The position numbers were made by a program, and so were the translations under genes. A stretch of 64,000 nt of DNA from Sepioteuthis lessoniana (Eukaryota; Mollusca; Cephalopoda; Myopsida; Loliginidae). The DNA lies in contig OY757904.1 of NCBI GenBank assembly GCA_963585895.1, forward strand, positions 2,367,407-2,431,406, read 5' to 3'. The notes under the pieces were generated by a model. It made no database searches and was not told the origin of the DNA. It saw only the letters and a list, made by a program, of their open reading frames with translations. Position 1 is the first letter of the stretch; each line of letters opens with the position of its first letter. Of the stretch, positions 35,071 to 45,634 are shown in pieces.

Positions 35071-36442
35071 GGTCAATATTTTATTTCTGTGTTTTATGAA
35101 TAGGAAAATATGAATTTATTGTTTCTGTAAAAATTCGGTTTTTCCTGGTAACCGTTGTGTTTTTTTAATTTTCTTGTCGTGGCAATCGGACATTGGCTGA
35201 AATTTGAGTTCTCAATCATTTTTCGAAAAGAGTCTGTCTTGTAATTTTTGAAGATTGGGCGGTTTTCCGTCAGAAAAGAATTAGTTTTTGTTTGGAACAG
35301 TTGAAGAATTTTTCTCTTTCCGTTGAAAGTGAAACGATATAAATTTTGTGCAAGGGAATTTGTCTTGTTTTGTACTTTGCTTGGGACAAGAGAAGTCGCA
35401 AGTAAAACGTTTTCCCTTTTTTTTTTTTTTTTTTTTTTTCATTTATTGTTGTAAGAGGGATTTTTATGAGTTAGTTCTAAATTCTTGCATATTTAGAACA
35501 AAATACTTTCACCACGTGAGAGTGGTCACTTCTCCGGAGGAGAATATGAAGTAAAAATAAAAGAGCTACTGTTAGATTTTGAAAAAGCTATAACGCTGAC
35601 ATTTGTACCAGCCTATTTGCAGGTTAATATATGTTCTAAATAACATATATTTATTTTAATTTCGTACCTTGTGACAGTGAACGGGAATTGAGCCACGAAA
35701 ATGAAGGTCTACCGTGTTCTCGCAGAAAGAGAGCCAGACTTTGTCTGGCGTGTAGAGTAGTGTTATGAAGAGAAATGATTTATCTCAGTTCGACGTGTCT
35801 TGCAGGGGTAAAAAATCTCGGCCGTTTTTGGAAGAGGAATTTATAGGACATCTGTCTCGTTTCTGGTGAGACGAGATTTGTGTCGCGTGCAAATTTTGTT
35901 GCCTAAAAGGATCGATACCAGTAGTAATGGTGTATTTTTTATTTTCTGTAGACCGTCAGTTTGACAAAGCGAAGAAAATTGACGAGGACATATAATAACG
36001 TAGAGAGTGAAGAGGAAAGTCAATAGGGAAAACGAATCACGGAATCCATTTCCTTCTGTTGTGCCTAGCAATCGAACTTGCACTTTAAAATAACTACATA
36101 GCTATGCCTAATCTAGGTACGCGACTTTATTTCCTAAGAAAACTTTGAGAAATATTTAAGCAATTGTTTGAAAGAAAATAGGAAAGAAATTTTGTAAGTG
36201 GACGATATATATTTGCAAAGCAAACCAGCATTGTCGACGAAGAAGTGGTACTTGAGAACGAAATGCCGAGATCCTAAGAAGAAAGAAATAGCAGTCCTAA
36301 CCTTAATGTATGTATCTATGTATGAAAAAAAAAGTAGTTATTTGTAAGTAAATGTTTTTTCTTTCGCCCTTTTGCTAGTAGTTACAGTCTCACATATGGA
36401 CTTATATGCATCAAGCCACTTTCCCTTTTTATTTGTGTGACA

Positions 36443-36479
36443 CAGAGAGAGAGAGAGAGAGAGAGAAAGAAAGAGAGAC

Positions 36480-36530
<51 letters not shown>
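36443..36530. repeat. Compound (GA)n(CA)n microsatellite
   Basis: About 33 bp of GA-rich repeat followed by about 48 bp of CA repeat. Confidence 0.95.
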
Positions 36531-36534
<4 letters not shown>

Positions 36535-36974
36535 GATTTATTAATTAACTGTTCTGAGGGATTGGAATGAGTTTACTAATTAAATGGAAAGAAGGGTAAT
36601 TCTAGAAATAAGTTTGGTTTTTTTAATACAGAGAATAGGAAAAGAAATTTCCTATTCTATTTTAATTTTTATTTTTCTTTCCTCTTGGAATAACGTTTCT
36701 GGGGTTGAGTTTGTTAGTTAAGTAAGGTGATGGTTCGGAGTAGTGCCTGCGGACGAAATCCAGACCCAAGGTCCGAGACAAGATAAGTAACTTTTGCCTG
36801 GCTCAAGTGGTCTCTGACTGGGGAAAACTCAGTGGGGAATCCAAATTCATTTTTAGTACCACTTGAAAAGCAGTCACCTGCAGAGTTTCAAAGATTATAT
36901 GAAAATGCATGGTGGTCCAAGCGATTTTCTTATTATTATTCAAACGCGGGGCCAAAAGTTGTCGATACTCCGAC

Positions 36975-37245
36975 CTACTCCATATAAGCCGAGTCGGCAG
37001 AGAAATTGAGAGTCAGTTCGAAGCAGCGGTTAGAGAGAGACCGAAATTTTTCCGCGGTCAGAGATAGACATTTTTCGCTAGAAAAGAACCGCAGAGTCCC
37101 GAGGGAAGACAGACATTCTGAACGATCAGACAGAAACGCCGAACGTTGCGAAAACGACTTGTTGAATCTTGCTGGTCCGATCAGAACCAAGAGATGGAAA
37201 TAGAATCTTTGCAAATCCAGATAATTTTGTTAATAAAACCGAGAA
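36975..37245 (+). promoter_or_regulatory. Candidate LTR promoter and polyadenylation signal
   Basis: CCATATAAGCCGAGTCGG at about 36980 resembles the TATA-to-start region of invertebrate LTRs, and AATAAAACCGAG occurs near 37235. There is no duplicate of this segment in the window, so the LTR identity is unproven. Confidence 0.35.
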
Positions 37246-37938
37246 AACAAACCTTTAAGTTAATGTACCTGCAACAAAGATCCGTAGTTGTCTCCCTTAG
37301 ACGGCTTAGATAGATCGGATTCTTTCCGCTTCTTTTCCCTCTCTGTCACTTTCAACCGAACGAGTGAATCTCGTGTAACCTTTTTTTTTTATATACTCTA
37401 CGCATTTGTGTAAGTTCTTTTGTGGCAAGATAAAGACAATATCCTTAAAAAGTTTTATTATACGAGAATCGGAAGTGTTGCTTGTCTCTTTTTGTGTTCT
37501 TGTGGTTGCGACAAGAACTATTTTCTTCATAAATAGCGATTCCTTTCGGCGTGGAGCCCAGCCTAATCAACTCCCACAATTGGACCATTCTGAGGGGACT
37601 AGAACACCGCTGTTCGGATCACATATTCATAACATGGTGAATAGTAGTGGTTTCTTCAGCTTAATAAAGGGAGTCGTGTGATTTTCGGCGAAAATTGCCT
37701 GAGTAGATGAGATACAGCGGCCGACGGCTGAGTTCTACGTCAGATTTGCTGTAAATAATTTTTTGAAGCTGTATTTGTTTCGAGCCTTTGTTCGATACTT
37801 TTCTTATTAGCAACTTTTTTAGACAATAAGTGACAATTGTTTCTTTTCAGAACGGTAAAAGACGGATACATATCTTAGGATTTAGAAAATTTTCAAAACC
37901 GTTCAACTGTTATTAACAGGTTGTCGGTCATATAGAAA

Positions 37939-37941
<3 letters not shown>

Positions 37942-37989
<48 letters not shown>
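37942..37989. repeat. (CT)n microsatellite
   Basis: About 48 bp of CT repeats. The minus-strand Arg/Glu frame over it is an artefact. Confidence 0.95.
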
Positions 37990-37993
<4 letters not shown>

Positions 37994-38331
37994 AAATAAA
38001 ATGGTATTTCTTCGTTTTGGTTTGGTTTCTTTGTTTTAATGGTATATCAACCTTTTTGTATGGGATTTCTTCCAAGCAGTGCTTGTCTCAAGATGATTGT
38101 TGGGCTACATCACCTGAACTCTAATGAAAGGCATAGAAAAAGCTAGATTTGTAGGGGGGCATGTAATTTTGTAGGTGTGAATGTTTGGTAAGGCAAATGA
38201 TGTGTGAAACGAGGCGGACGAAAAGAACATTTTAAACAAAGCGGTACAAACTCATATTTATATATCAACAATACATGCAATGAAACATTCTAAAACACTA
38301 CAAGAGTTCTAATACTGTTCATGAAATATTC

Positions 38332-38333
<2 letters not shown>

Positions 38334-38363
<30 letters not shown>
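38334..38363. repeat. (TG)n microsatellite
   Basis: About 28 bp of TG repeats. Confidence 0.95.
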
Positions 38364-38365
<2 letters not shown>

Positions 38366-38597
38366 GTGACTAACACTAATACTACAAAATAAAGACTAAA
38401 TAGCAAAAGTGTCCTATGCATGTTGACTAAGTATTTCTACTGTTTGTTTCTTTCTGTGGTTTGACGAAATTTCTGTGTTCGAGGCTGGAAAAAGTCTCAC
38501 CGAAAAAGTCTAGCGAAGAAGAGAATGGTTGTGGAAAGTATCCATTTTTGTGGCAGTTGACTGCTGGAAGTCAAATGTAAGAAGGAGGACGAGTGTG

Positions 38598-38745
38598 TTG
38601 ACTCTGTTAGTTGAAATGGAGACAGTGGGAGTGTTCTCTCTGAAAGTCACTTTGGAAAGAATATGTTGACCCTGTGAGTGAAAATGTGAAAAAGAGCTGT
38701 GTTGACTCTCCTAGTGAAATTGTGAAAAAGAGCTGTGTTTGTGTG
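38598..38745 (+). repeat. Degenerate short tandem repeats
   Basis: The words GTGTTGACTCT and GTGAAAAAGAGCTGTG recur several times with spacing of roughly 40-55 bp. The units are diverged. Confidence 0.55.
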
Positions 38746-38984
38746 TTGGAAGATTAGAGTATTTATAGAAAATTCTTGTCATAGAGTAGGCTTCAAAAAC
38801 GCGGGAGAAAATTGAAGTTGCGGACGTAGTTTTGAGCACTAACCACGTGGTTCTCCTGGCCAATAGGTTCCCGAGACTGATTAGTATACTGACGTCCGCC
38901 ATATTTGTTTCGGGAACAAGTGGCATAACGTCCATTTTAAAATATAGGAGTGTAAATCCTATAGATTTGAACCCTTAAAAAAAC

Positions 38985-39310
38985 AACATATTGTTTTGAA
39001 CAAATCCTGGAAGCAGCACCGCACAAAACAGTATCTGTATGACCACTTATCTTCCATCTCACAAACAATTTAAGTAAAACCAACGAGACATGTTGGGCGC
39101 TGCTAATAAGCGATGTTCTCTTATGGGCTCCAACATTTGGACGCACTATCGTTGACCGACCAACAGTCTTACATACATCAGCTCTTTGGAGACATAGGGT
39201 GTAGTCTAGAGATCTGCCAGGAACGCTGGACGATAGGGACGGATGGTGAGAAAGAAAGAGAAAGAGAGAAGGGGTAACTCCATGCTATCATGACAACCTG
39301 GTGATGATAT
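38985..39310 (+). pseudogene. LINE family A, right fragment with 3' tail
   Basis: Begins with a block equivalent to LNKSWQQH and reads KQYLYDHL, PTRHVG, TDQQSYIHQL and a degraded DIGCSLE-like end. It then finishes in a short GATGATATATAATAATAA tail. This is the 3' end of the LINE copy that starts at 33110. Many stops are present. Confidence 0.8.
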
Positions 39311-40140
39311 ATAATAATAACTAAGGTTTAATGAAATCATTAAAAAAAAGAAGACAGAGAGAATATTTTCTAGAACAGATTCATGGTTTCTTGAATTGGA
39401 TGATTCCGATGTATTTTTTTTTTAGTATTGAACAGTAACACGTTTTATAACGAATTTATTTCCCCGTTGATTGTAAAAGAAAAAGTCGCTCTAACTTGTA
39501 AAAAAATATAACCCATATCGCAATTTTATTTAGTCAACAAAATTGGACACGAGTAACATTAATAATATTACAAAAAATATGAAGGGAAACATAAAATAAA
39601 ATTAGAGGGGGAGAGGTCCTTGTTTTAAAATTCAAAGTAGTTTATTATGATAAAAGGGAGGTCACTCCAGTTAATTGCATATGTGTCTCAATGCAAATAT
39701 GACAAGTAAATCATAAATACAAAAAAGGAATAAAAAATAATTATAAAAAAATCTTTCAATGACTGCTAAACTCACAAAACAGGGAAGGAAGTCACTACTT
39801 CTCTCCAGATAAACAAGGGTTCGCACGTGTATTTTTTCTTTTCTTTTCTTTTTTCTTTCTTAGAGACCAAGTCGCTAAAAATGTCCTTTTTTTTCTTTTC
39901 TTTTAATAAAAAGCCACTCTCTGTCTTTTTTTTTTCTTCTGCGAGACAAAGTCTCGAATGTTCTTTTCCTTTTTCTTTGTTTGTCGTTTTCTCTCTCGAT
40001 AGAACAAGAAATGGCGTCTGAGACTTGTGAAGTTGTTGGAGTCGACTGAAGTTGTTACTTCTTTTTTCTTAGAGGAACAATTCCTCTAAAATATAAATTC
40101 ATGTAGTAGAAACCTACTTTTTTTCGGTTTCTTTCTTTGG
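39311..40140. other. Non-coding AT-rich DNA
   Basis: No gene recognised. T-rich tracts lie near 39410-39422 and 39828-39990. A minus-strand AATAAA lies near 39640-39645, which might belong to an unidentified LTR. Confidence 0.45.
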
Positions 40141-40333
40141 TGTTTCGGGAAATGGTTAATTTCTCTAACACCATAAATTATTTGGCAACACAAATGAATA
40201 ACGAAACTTCTTTTAAACAGCACAACAAAGAACGGTTTATTATCGCGCTCTGCCAGTTGATTGGTCAGTGAGTGACCGACTCTCTTGGCGGGGGCATTGA
40301 TTCGCGAAAGGAAATAGATCTGTGGCTGCTACA
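40141..40333 (-). repeat. 3' LTR of the Gypsy element (short form)
   Basis: 193 bp, TGTAGCAGCC to CCGAAACA on the minus strand, with TG...CA ends and AATAAA near 40235-40240. It lacks about 250 bp that the 5' LTR has at 45295-45547. Confidence 0.93.
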
Positions 40334-40349
40334 TCACCCCCTGCTTAGG
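40334..40349 (-). other. Polypurine tract
   Basis: On the minus strand AAGCAGGGGGTGA directly precedes the 3' LTR start, where plus-strand DNA synthesis is primed in LTR retroelements. Confidence 0.75.
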
Positions 40350-40456
40350 CGGAAAGCCGACAGAGAAAAAGATAACAGCCGTAAAACAAAGAGTACATTT
40401 TATATATAAACAGTTTTACAGAGTTTTTTTTTTTTGGCCAATGTACTCGTCGACCA

Positions 40457-40860
40457 CTACGGGTGGTGGTGACGTAATTGTCTTTTGGCATCGTATTTTT
40501 CTACAGGTGTAAGGATATGTTCATGTGTGTAAGTAGTGGGGATATGTAGCTCTTGAGTGTTTGTGTTAAGAAAGGCTCTTTTCACCCAGTCAATAGATAC
40601 AGTTTCTTTTTTGCCACTAATGTCAAGGGTGAAAAGTTTGTCAGTGCGTGAAAGCACGCGATAAGGGCCAGTGTAAGGTGGAGTGAGAGGGGCTTTGACA
40701 GCGTCCTTTCTTAGAAAAACGTGAGTCCATGAGGAAATATCTTTAGGGACTGATGGTTGGATGGTCTGTTCCCTAGGTTGCATTGGTGGGAGATTACCAA
40801 AATAAGATCTCAGTCTGTTTATATACAATTTGGATTTGTTCCCGTTAAATCTATAGGGTT
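40457..40860 (-). pseudogene. Gypsy integrase C-terminal domain
   Basis: Minus strand: HVFLRKDAVKAPLTPPYTG, YRVLSRTDKLFTLDISGK and SIDWVKRAFL. This is the small C-terminal domain of invertebrate Ty3/Gypsy integrases, with the PPYxGPY motif. It is in a different frame from the core, and the shift lies near 40850. Confidence 0.85.
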
Positions 40861-41700
40861 CAGCATCTGACCTGGTAATGATAGCGGTACTCCATAGACA
40901 AGTTCTGCTGGAGAGTATCCTAAGTCCTCTTTGATAGCTGCGCGATAGCCAAGAAGGACAATAGGTACATATTTGCTCCATCGCTGTTGGTCAGGATAGG
41001 CACGTAATGCGGCCTTCAATTGGCGATGGAAGCGTTCTATAATCCCGTTAGAAGCAGGGTGATAGCTCGTAGTTCGTATACGATTGATCCCTAAAATTCT
41101 GGAAAGTTCCTGGAATAGGTGGGATTCAAACTGTCTGCCACGGTCAGTGATAATTGTTGTTGGAACTCCGTAATGCGTTATCCAGCCTGATATAAGGGCT
41201 TGCGCTACGGATTCAGCTGAAATGTCCTTTAGGGGAATAGCTTCAGGCCACTGTGTAAAACGGTCTATACAGATCAGGAGGTTAGTAAATCCCTGACTGA
41301 TCGGCCATGGTTCAACCAGATCAATATGGACATGGCTGAACCGAGCGTCTGAGGCGCTGAATGTTCCGGGGGGTGCATGGATATATTTGTGCACCTTTGA
41401 TTTTTGGCAGGATACGCAAGAACGTGTCCAGGCAGTGATATCACGTGTCATATTTGGCCAGAAAAATCTAGCTGAAATGAGCTTCACTGTGGCTTTGGGT
41501 CCGGGGTGTGCCAAATGGTGTAGGGTGTCAAAAACAACCCTACGATGAGTCATCGGAAAAAAAGGTCGAGGTACGTCTGTTGAGGTGTCACAGATGATCT
41601 GAATGTCCGCAGTGGGCACTGGCAGGTATGGGAACTTGCAAGTTGCAAATTCAGGTGACGATACATCCAAGGTGTCCATACGTGGCTGGTCTTGGGCCAT
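40819..41700 (-). pseudogene. Gypsy integrase, zinc-binding and catalytic core
   Basis: Minus strand: zinc-binding H-H-C-C with HHLAHPG and CVSCQKSK, then the catalytic core with VHIDLV (first D), IITDRGRQF (second D) and [10 protein letters not shown] (E), the last two separated by 35 residues. [20 protein letters not shown] block follows. All catalytic residues survive and this frame has no stop over about 290 residues. It is the best-preserved part of the element. Integrase inserts the element's cDNA into host chromatin. Confidence 0.92.
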
Positions 41701-41725
41701 CTGCCGTAAGTCGATATCCGAAGGT

Positions 41726-42010
41726 ACTATTTACCAACCCCTCCGCTCGGGCAGGATATGACACAAGGTCAATTTTTTAAGCGGAGTTTAACAGGTTTGA
41801 ATTCAGAGTTTTCCTTCTCCTAGACTAGTTGCCTCACCAAGGCTGAAGAACCTAGTCCGTCCTACTATTTACTCATAGCTGGAGGGAGAATAAGGGGGTT
41901 CATACCTTTCCCAAGGGTATTTGCCCGAAAGTGAACGTAATAGCGCGACTGGAGTACGAACTCGCGTACTACGATTCCGCAGTTCATCGCTTTAACCATT
42001 ACACCACGAG
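41726..42010 (-). mobile_element. tRNA-derived SINE, long family, inserted in Gypsy
   Basis: 285 bp flanked by a perfect 13-bp duplication (41713-41725 and 42011-42023). On the minus strand the head has A-box TGGTGTAATGGTTA (near 42005) and B-box-like GAGTTCGTACTCC (near 41963). The body contains a core shared with other SINEs here, and it ends GGGGTTGGTAAATAGT. It lies between codons of the RNase H/integrase linker and must be younger than the Gypsy insertion. Same family as 60094-60393. Confidence 0.93.
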
Positions 42011-42310
42011 GATATCCGAAGGTGAGAACAGAGAATTAATGGGAAGGCGAGACAAGGCGTCTGTCGCAGCATTCTCTTCATCAGAGATATGTCGGATATC
42101 GTTTGTAAACTGCGAAACAAAATCCAAGTAGCGAGTTTCGCGAGGAGAATACTTGTCCGGCTTTGAGTGCAGCGCGAATGTAAGCGGGCGGTGATCGGTG
42201 TAGATCGCAAATTGCTGGCCCTCTAGTGAATGCTGAAAGTGTTTCACAGCGAGGTACATTGCCAGGAGTTCACGGCCAAACGTGCTGTAACGTTGTTCTG
42301 CCGGTTTCAG
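41999..42310 (-). pseudogene. Gypsy RNase H domain
   Basis: Minus strand: PAEQRYSTFGRELLAMYLAV, FAIYTDHRPLTFAL and an ADALSRLP-like end (TDALSRLP). It is in the same frame as the reverse transcriptase, separated from it only by a TAG at 42308-42310. The SINE interrupts pol just after this domain. Confidence 0.88.
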
Positions 42311-43300
42311 CTATCTCGAAAAATAAGCGAGAGGTTGTAGCTGTTGTTGGTGGTGTTGTTGCAAAACTGCACCTATAGCTGTGCCCGATGCATCAACGAC
42401 CAATGAAAACTGGGCGTCGGGTACAGGATGTGCAAGTAGCGATGTTCTCGCTAATTTCTGCTTCACTTCGTTAAAGGCTTTCAACTGGATATCATTCAAC
42501 GAAATCTGCTCATTTTTCTTTTTCCTGTTACGTAACAGGTCAGACAGAGGAGACAGGAGATCCGCACAGTGTGGGATGAAACGTCTGTAATAGTTAAGAA
42601 GACCGAGGAAGTGCCTTAGTTGGCGAAGTGAAGTGGGTGGTAAAGGAGATATCCTTTCAGGGCTGATAATGTGTCCCAAGAAAGTTAGCGACGAAGCACC
42701 GAAAACACATTTACCAGGGTTAATCCTCACCTGGTACTTTTGAAACCGTTCGAACAGTAGGCGGGGGTGAGTAACATGTTCCTCAGGTGAGGCACTTGCT
42801 ACGAGGACGTCGTCTATATAATTATAGACGAAGTCCAAATTACACACTACTTCGTCCATGAAGCGTTGGAAGGTACTAGCTGCGTTTCGCAAACCAAAAG
42901 GCATAGTTAAAAATTCAAACGCTCCAGATGGAGTTGTTACAGAAGTTTTTGGTATGTCGGCAGGATTCACTGGTATCTGATGGTAAGCCTTAACGAGTTC
43001 TAGTTTGGAGAAGGTCTTACGACCATGCAGAGATGAAGCGAAGTCCTGTATATGTGGGATTGGGTAACGATCAGGTACTGTAATGGCATTTAGTCGTCGA
43101 TAGTCCCCAGTCGGACGCCAATCTCCAGAGCGTTTTGGAACCATATGCAAAGGGGAAGCCCATGGACTGGACGAGGGCGTATAATTCCCAGCTGCAGCAT
43201 ATGGTTAAATTCTCCCTTCGCCGCCTTTAGTTTATCAGCAGGGAGGCGGCGAGGGCGTGAGAACACCGGAACACCTGTGGTCTCAATGTGGCGTGTTGTT
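42311..43300 (-). pseudogene. Gypsy reverse transcriptase
   Basis: Minus strand: FSRPRRLPADKLKAAKGEF upstream, then [34 protein letters not shown] (motif A), [19 protein letters not shown] (motif B), YIDDVLVAS (active-site DD), LGHIIS and [16 protein letters not shown]. The first catalytic aspartate in motif A is Glu here (LEL; the family has LDL). A one-base shift lies near 43165. From 43150 to 42311 the frame is open for 279 residues. Confidence 0.92.
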
Positions 43301-43304
43301 GAGT

Positions 43305-43790
43305 GAGTTGATTAGCTCACAACAAAATTCAAGTTCGTTAACTTTGAGTAAGAGCGTAGTAATGTTTGGTATGGGTCGTCGGTGGCGGCAATGAAAAATA
43401 CCGGGCTGATGGGTAAGGTATTAGCCATAAAACACATGACGGAAAGTTCCGTATTGACGTCAATAAGTCGTCGTTTGCGCATATCCACTAAGAGGTTGAA
43501 GTGGTGCAGAAAGTCCGAGCCTAGAATGGGGTATGGTTAATCAGCTACAGTAAAAACCCATATAAAGTTTCTCCGTAATTCCAAGTCCAGAGAACGAGAA
43601 ATTTGACCGTACGTGGGAATAGGGGAGTGATTTACCGCTTGCAGTGTGATGGGCGACACTGGTGGATTCTCAGTGAGGAGTTTCAGTGGCCAGATATTGC
43701 AAGCTGCACCTGTGTCAAACAAACAACGTGCTTGGGACCTGGAGTCTGTGATAAATTGGCACGGTTGTTACATAAATCTTGTGGAGAGTG
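43305..43790 (-). pseudogene. Gypsy aspartic protease region
   Basis: Minus strand: LFDTGAACNIWP, with the DTGA catalytic triplet of retroelement aspartic proteases, then QISRSLDLELRRNFIW and, after a stop, YSILGSDFL, the ILG motif of the second half of the fold. It normally acts as a homodimer to process Gag-Pol. Confidence 0.85.
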
Positions 43791-43798
43791 TGCCGTGC

Positions 43799-44044
43799 TC
43801 AGCTGTCCAAATTTAAGTTTCCCTGGTTTGAGAACGAACAGGGCATTCTGCACCTCCGTGCTTCAGCACCAAAGCGACCGTGATAAAAACATAGTCCTGG
43901 CTTGCTTGAGAGGCGGCGGTGGCGTAGGGATAGCGAACGACTTTTGTATTGACGTCTAAGCGGTTGTGACTTGACTACGGCCAATTTACTTACTTCATTT
44001 GTAAGCTGCACCAAAGCTTCGAGTATGGCTACTGTAGTGTCCAT
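43799..44044 (-). pseudogene. Gag C-terminus of the Gypsy element
   Basis: Minus strand, 81 residues beginning MDTTVAILEALVQL and ending with CFYHGRFGAEARRCRMPC, the C/H-rich motif typical of the Gag ends of mollusc and insect Gypsy elements. The main capsid part expected before it (over 200 residues) is missing. The 1.1 kb to its right has no recognisable capsid. Confidence 0.75.
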
Positions 44045-45166
44045 TTTCTTTTTAATTTATAGGGTGACAACAGATCACAAGAAAAAAAAAATCAAAGAAA
44101 CACGTTTCAATGAGAAAGAAACGAAAGGGAAAACATGTTTTAAAAGCCACAAGAAAATAAATAGTGATATTCGTGTTTAAAAGAAAAAAAAATTTGTTGT
44201 TTTGTTTTTTGTTTTTTTTAGAGAAGGTGCTGCTTTAAGGTTCCTTAGTAAGGAAAACAAAGATAATAGTCAGTTTCCAGGCCGGTCAGAAAATAAAAGA
44301 TGAAATTCAAGATGGCGTCGCCCAATTACTATTTAGGCGGGAAAATGAAATGTTAAGTAGGAAGAAGGCGCTCTTCTAGTTTTGACCGTAAACTTTCTAC
44401 AAAAAAAAAAAAAAAATGTAAAAATGTGTTACTCACTTTTTTCTTTTATTTTTATTTTTATTTTTTTTTTGGTTATTGTAAAAAAGTTTTTTTTGTACCA
44501 CGTGGTCAGTTGAAAAGAGCAGAGTAGTAAGTTTCTTCTTTTTTTTCTGCCTTGGTAATAATTTTTTTCTTTTTCTTTTAAACTTTGTTTTGTCTGAACA
44601 AAATGTAATGTTCGTTATGTTAACTTGAGTTGGTGTTTTTCTTGTGGACAGGCTGAAAAGAAAATTATTCCCCGTTGGAAAGTTTTTATTTTTATTTATT
44701 TATTTATTTATTTTTTTGGGGCAGGTGTTCAAAAAATGTTATTTGGGTAAAGGGAGAATCTTGTATCTTTCTATTTGACAGCTTGCAAATGGGCGTCAAT
44801 ATGTCTGGTAAAACGAAAGATGATATCGCTTTTTAAAAAGATTGTTTTACTTGCAACAATTTTTCCTTTGTTTATGGCTTCGTAAACGAAGTATTTTAAA
44901 GTCTTCTCCGTCACGAAAAAGTTTTTTTTATGAATATTTTTCTGAAAGATAAACTTGCGCCAATGTCTTCTCAGCCGACGAATGAATTGAACGAATACGT
45001 GTGTCACAAAGAAAGAAAATTCGTGGGTGGTTGTATTCTTTCGGTTCTTTGAGTCAGGAAGCTTTTTCTCTCTCTTTTTCTTTTCTTTTTGCTTGTTCTG
45101 CTGTCCCAACATGAAGGCCGAGTTTCGTGTTGTTCTTTTTTTTTATTTGTTTCGCAATTCAGAAGG
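44045..45166 (-). other. Gypsy leader region without recognisable gag
   Basis: AT-rich, with many T-runs on the + strand. A minus-strand open frame at 44771-45112 has low-complexity lysine content and no Gag motif. It may be leader plus decayed gag. Confidence 0.5.
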
Positions 45167-45188
45167 TGCCAGGCAGGGTCACCAAATT
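45167..45188 (-). other. Primer-binding site
   Basis: On the minus strand TTTGGTGACCCTGCCTGG follows the 5' LTR within a few bases. It starts with TGG, the complement of a tRNA CCA end. The priming tRNA was not identified. Confidence 0.75.
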
Positions 45189-45190
45189 AG

Positions 45191-45634
45191 TGTTTCGGGA
45201 AATGGTTAATTTCTCTAACACTATAAATTATTTGGCAACACAAATGAATAAGGAAACTTCTTTTAAACAACACAGCAAAGAATGGTTTTTTATCGTAGCT
45301 GGCGTAAAGGAGTGAGAGTGAGAAAGTATCCCTTTTGTGTCGCTGGTCAGTATGTTGGTCCTTGGTTTGTAGGAAGCGTGTGTGAAGCTAGCAGCAGCGT
45401 GTTCTTCCGCGATGGGTTCCTAGTGGAATTAGTAGCAGTGATGTGAGAGAGATCTGTTTGTGCTGCTGGCTCATAGCTCTCTGACCGTCGATACACAAAA
45501 AGAAGGGACTAGAAAAAATAGTTCTTGAGAGAAAGAAGGAATTAATGCGCTCTGCCAGTTGACTGGTCTGTGAGTGACCGACTTTCTTGGCGGGGGCATT
45601 GATTCGCGAAAGGAAATAGATCTGTGGCTGCTCA
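45191..45634 (-). repeat. 5' LTR of the Gypsy element (long form)
   Basis: 444 bp. It matches the 3' LTR at both ends but has about 250 extra bases (45295-45547). Its poly-A signal is mutated (TTTTTTAT where the other copy has TTTATTAT on the + strand). Confidence 0.92.

Larger units (their letters stand above)
35071..38984. mobile_element. Second insert in the LINE, unidentified
   Basis: About 3.9 kb separating the middle and right LINE fragments. No gag or pol is recognised. It contains a GA-then-CA compound microsatellite, CT and TG runs, a tandem patch at 38598-38745, and a stretch near 36970-37245 with TATAAG followed about 250 bp later by AATAAA, the usual spacing of an LTR promoter and poly-A signal. 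It may contain more than one element. Confidence 0.5.
40141..45634 (-). mobile_element. Ty3/Gypsy LTR retrotransposon, nearly complete but defective
   Basis: A 5.5-kb element on the minus strand: 5' LTR (45191-45634), primer-binding site, about 1.1 kb leader, gag end, protease, reverse transcriptase, RNase H, integrase, polypurine tract and 3' LTR (40141-40333). A SINE is inserted between RNase H and integrase. The pol order PR-RT-RH-IN is that of Ty3/Gypsy. Lesions include a nonsense codon, frameshifts, loss of most of gag and unequal LTRs. No matching target duplication is seen at the ends. Confidence 0.93.
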
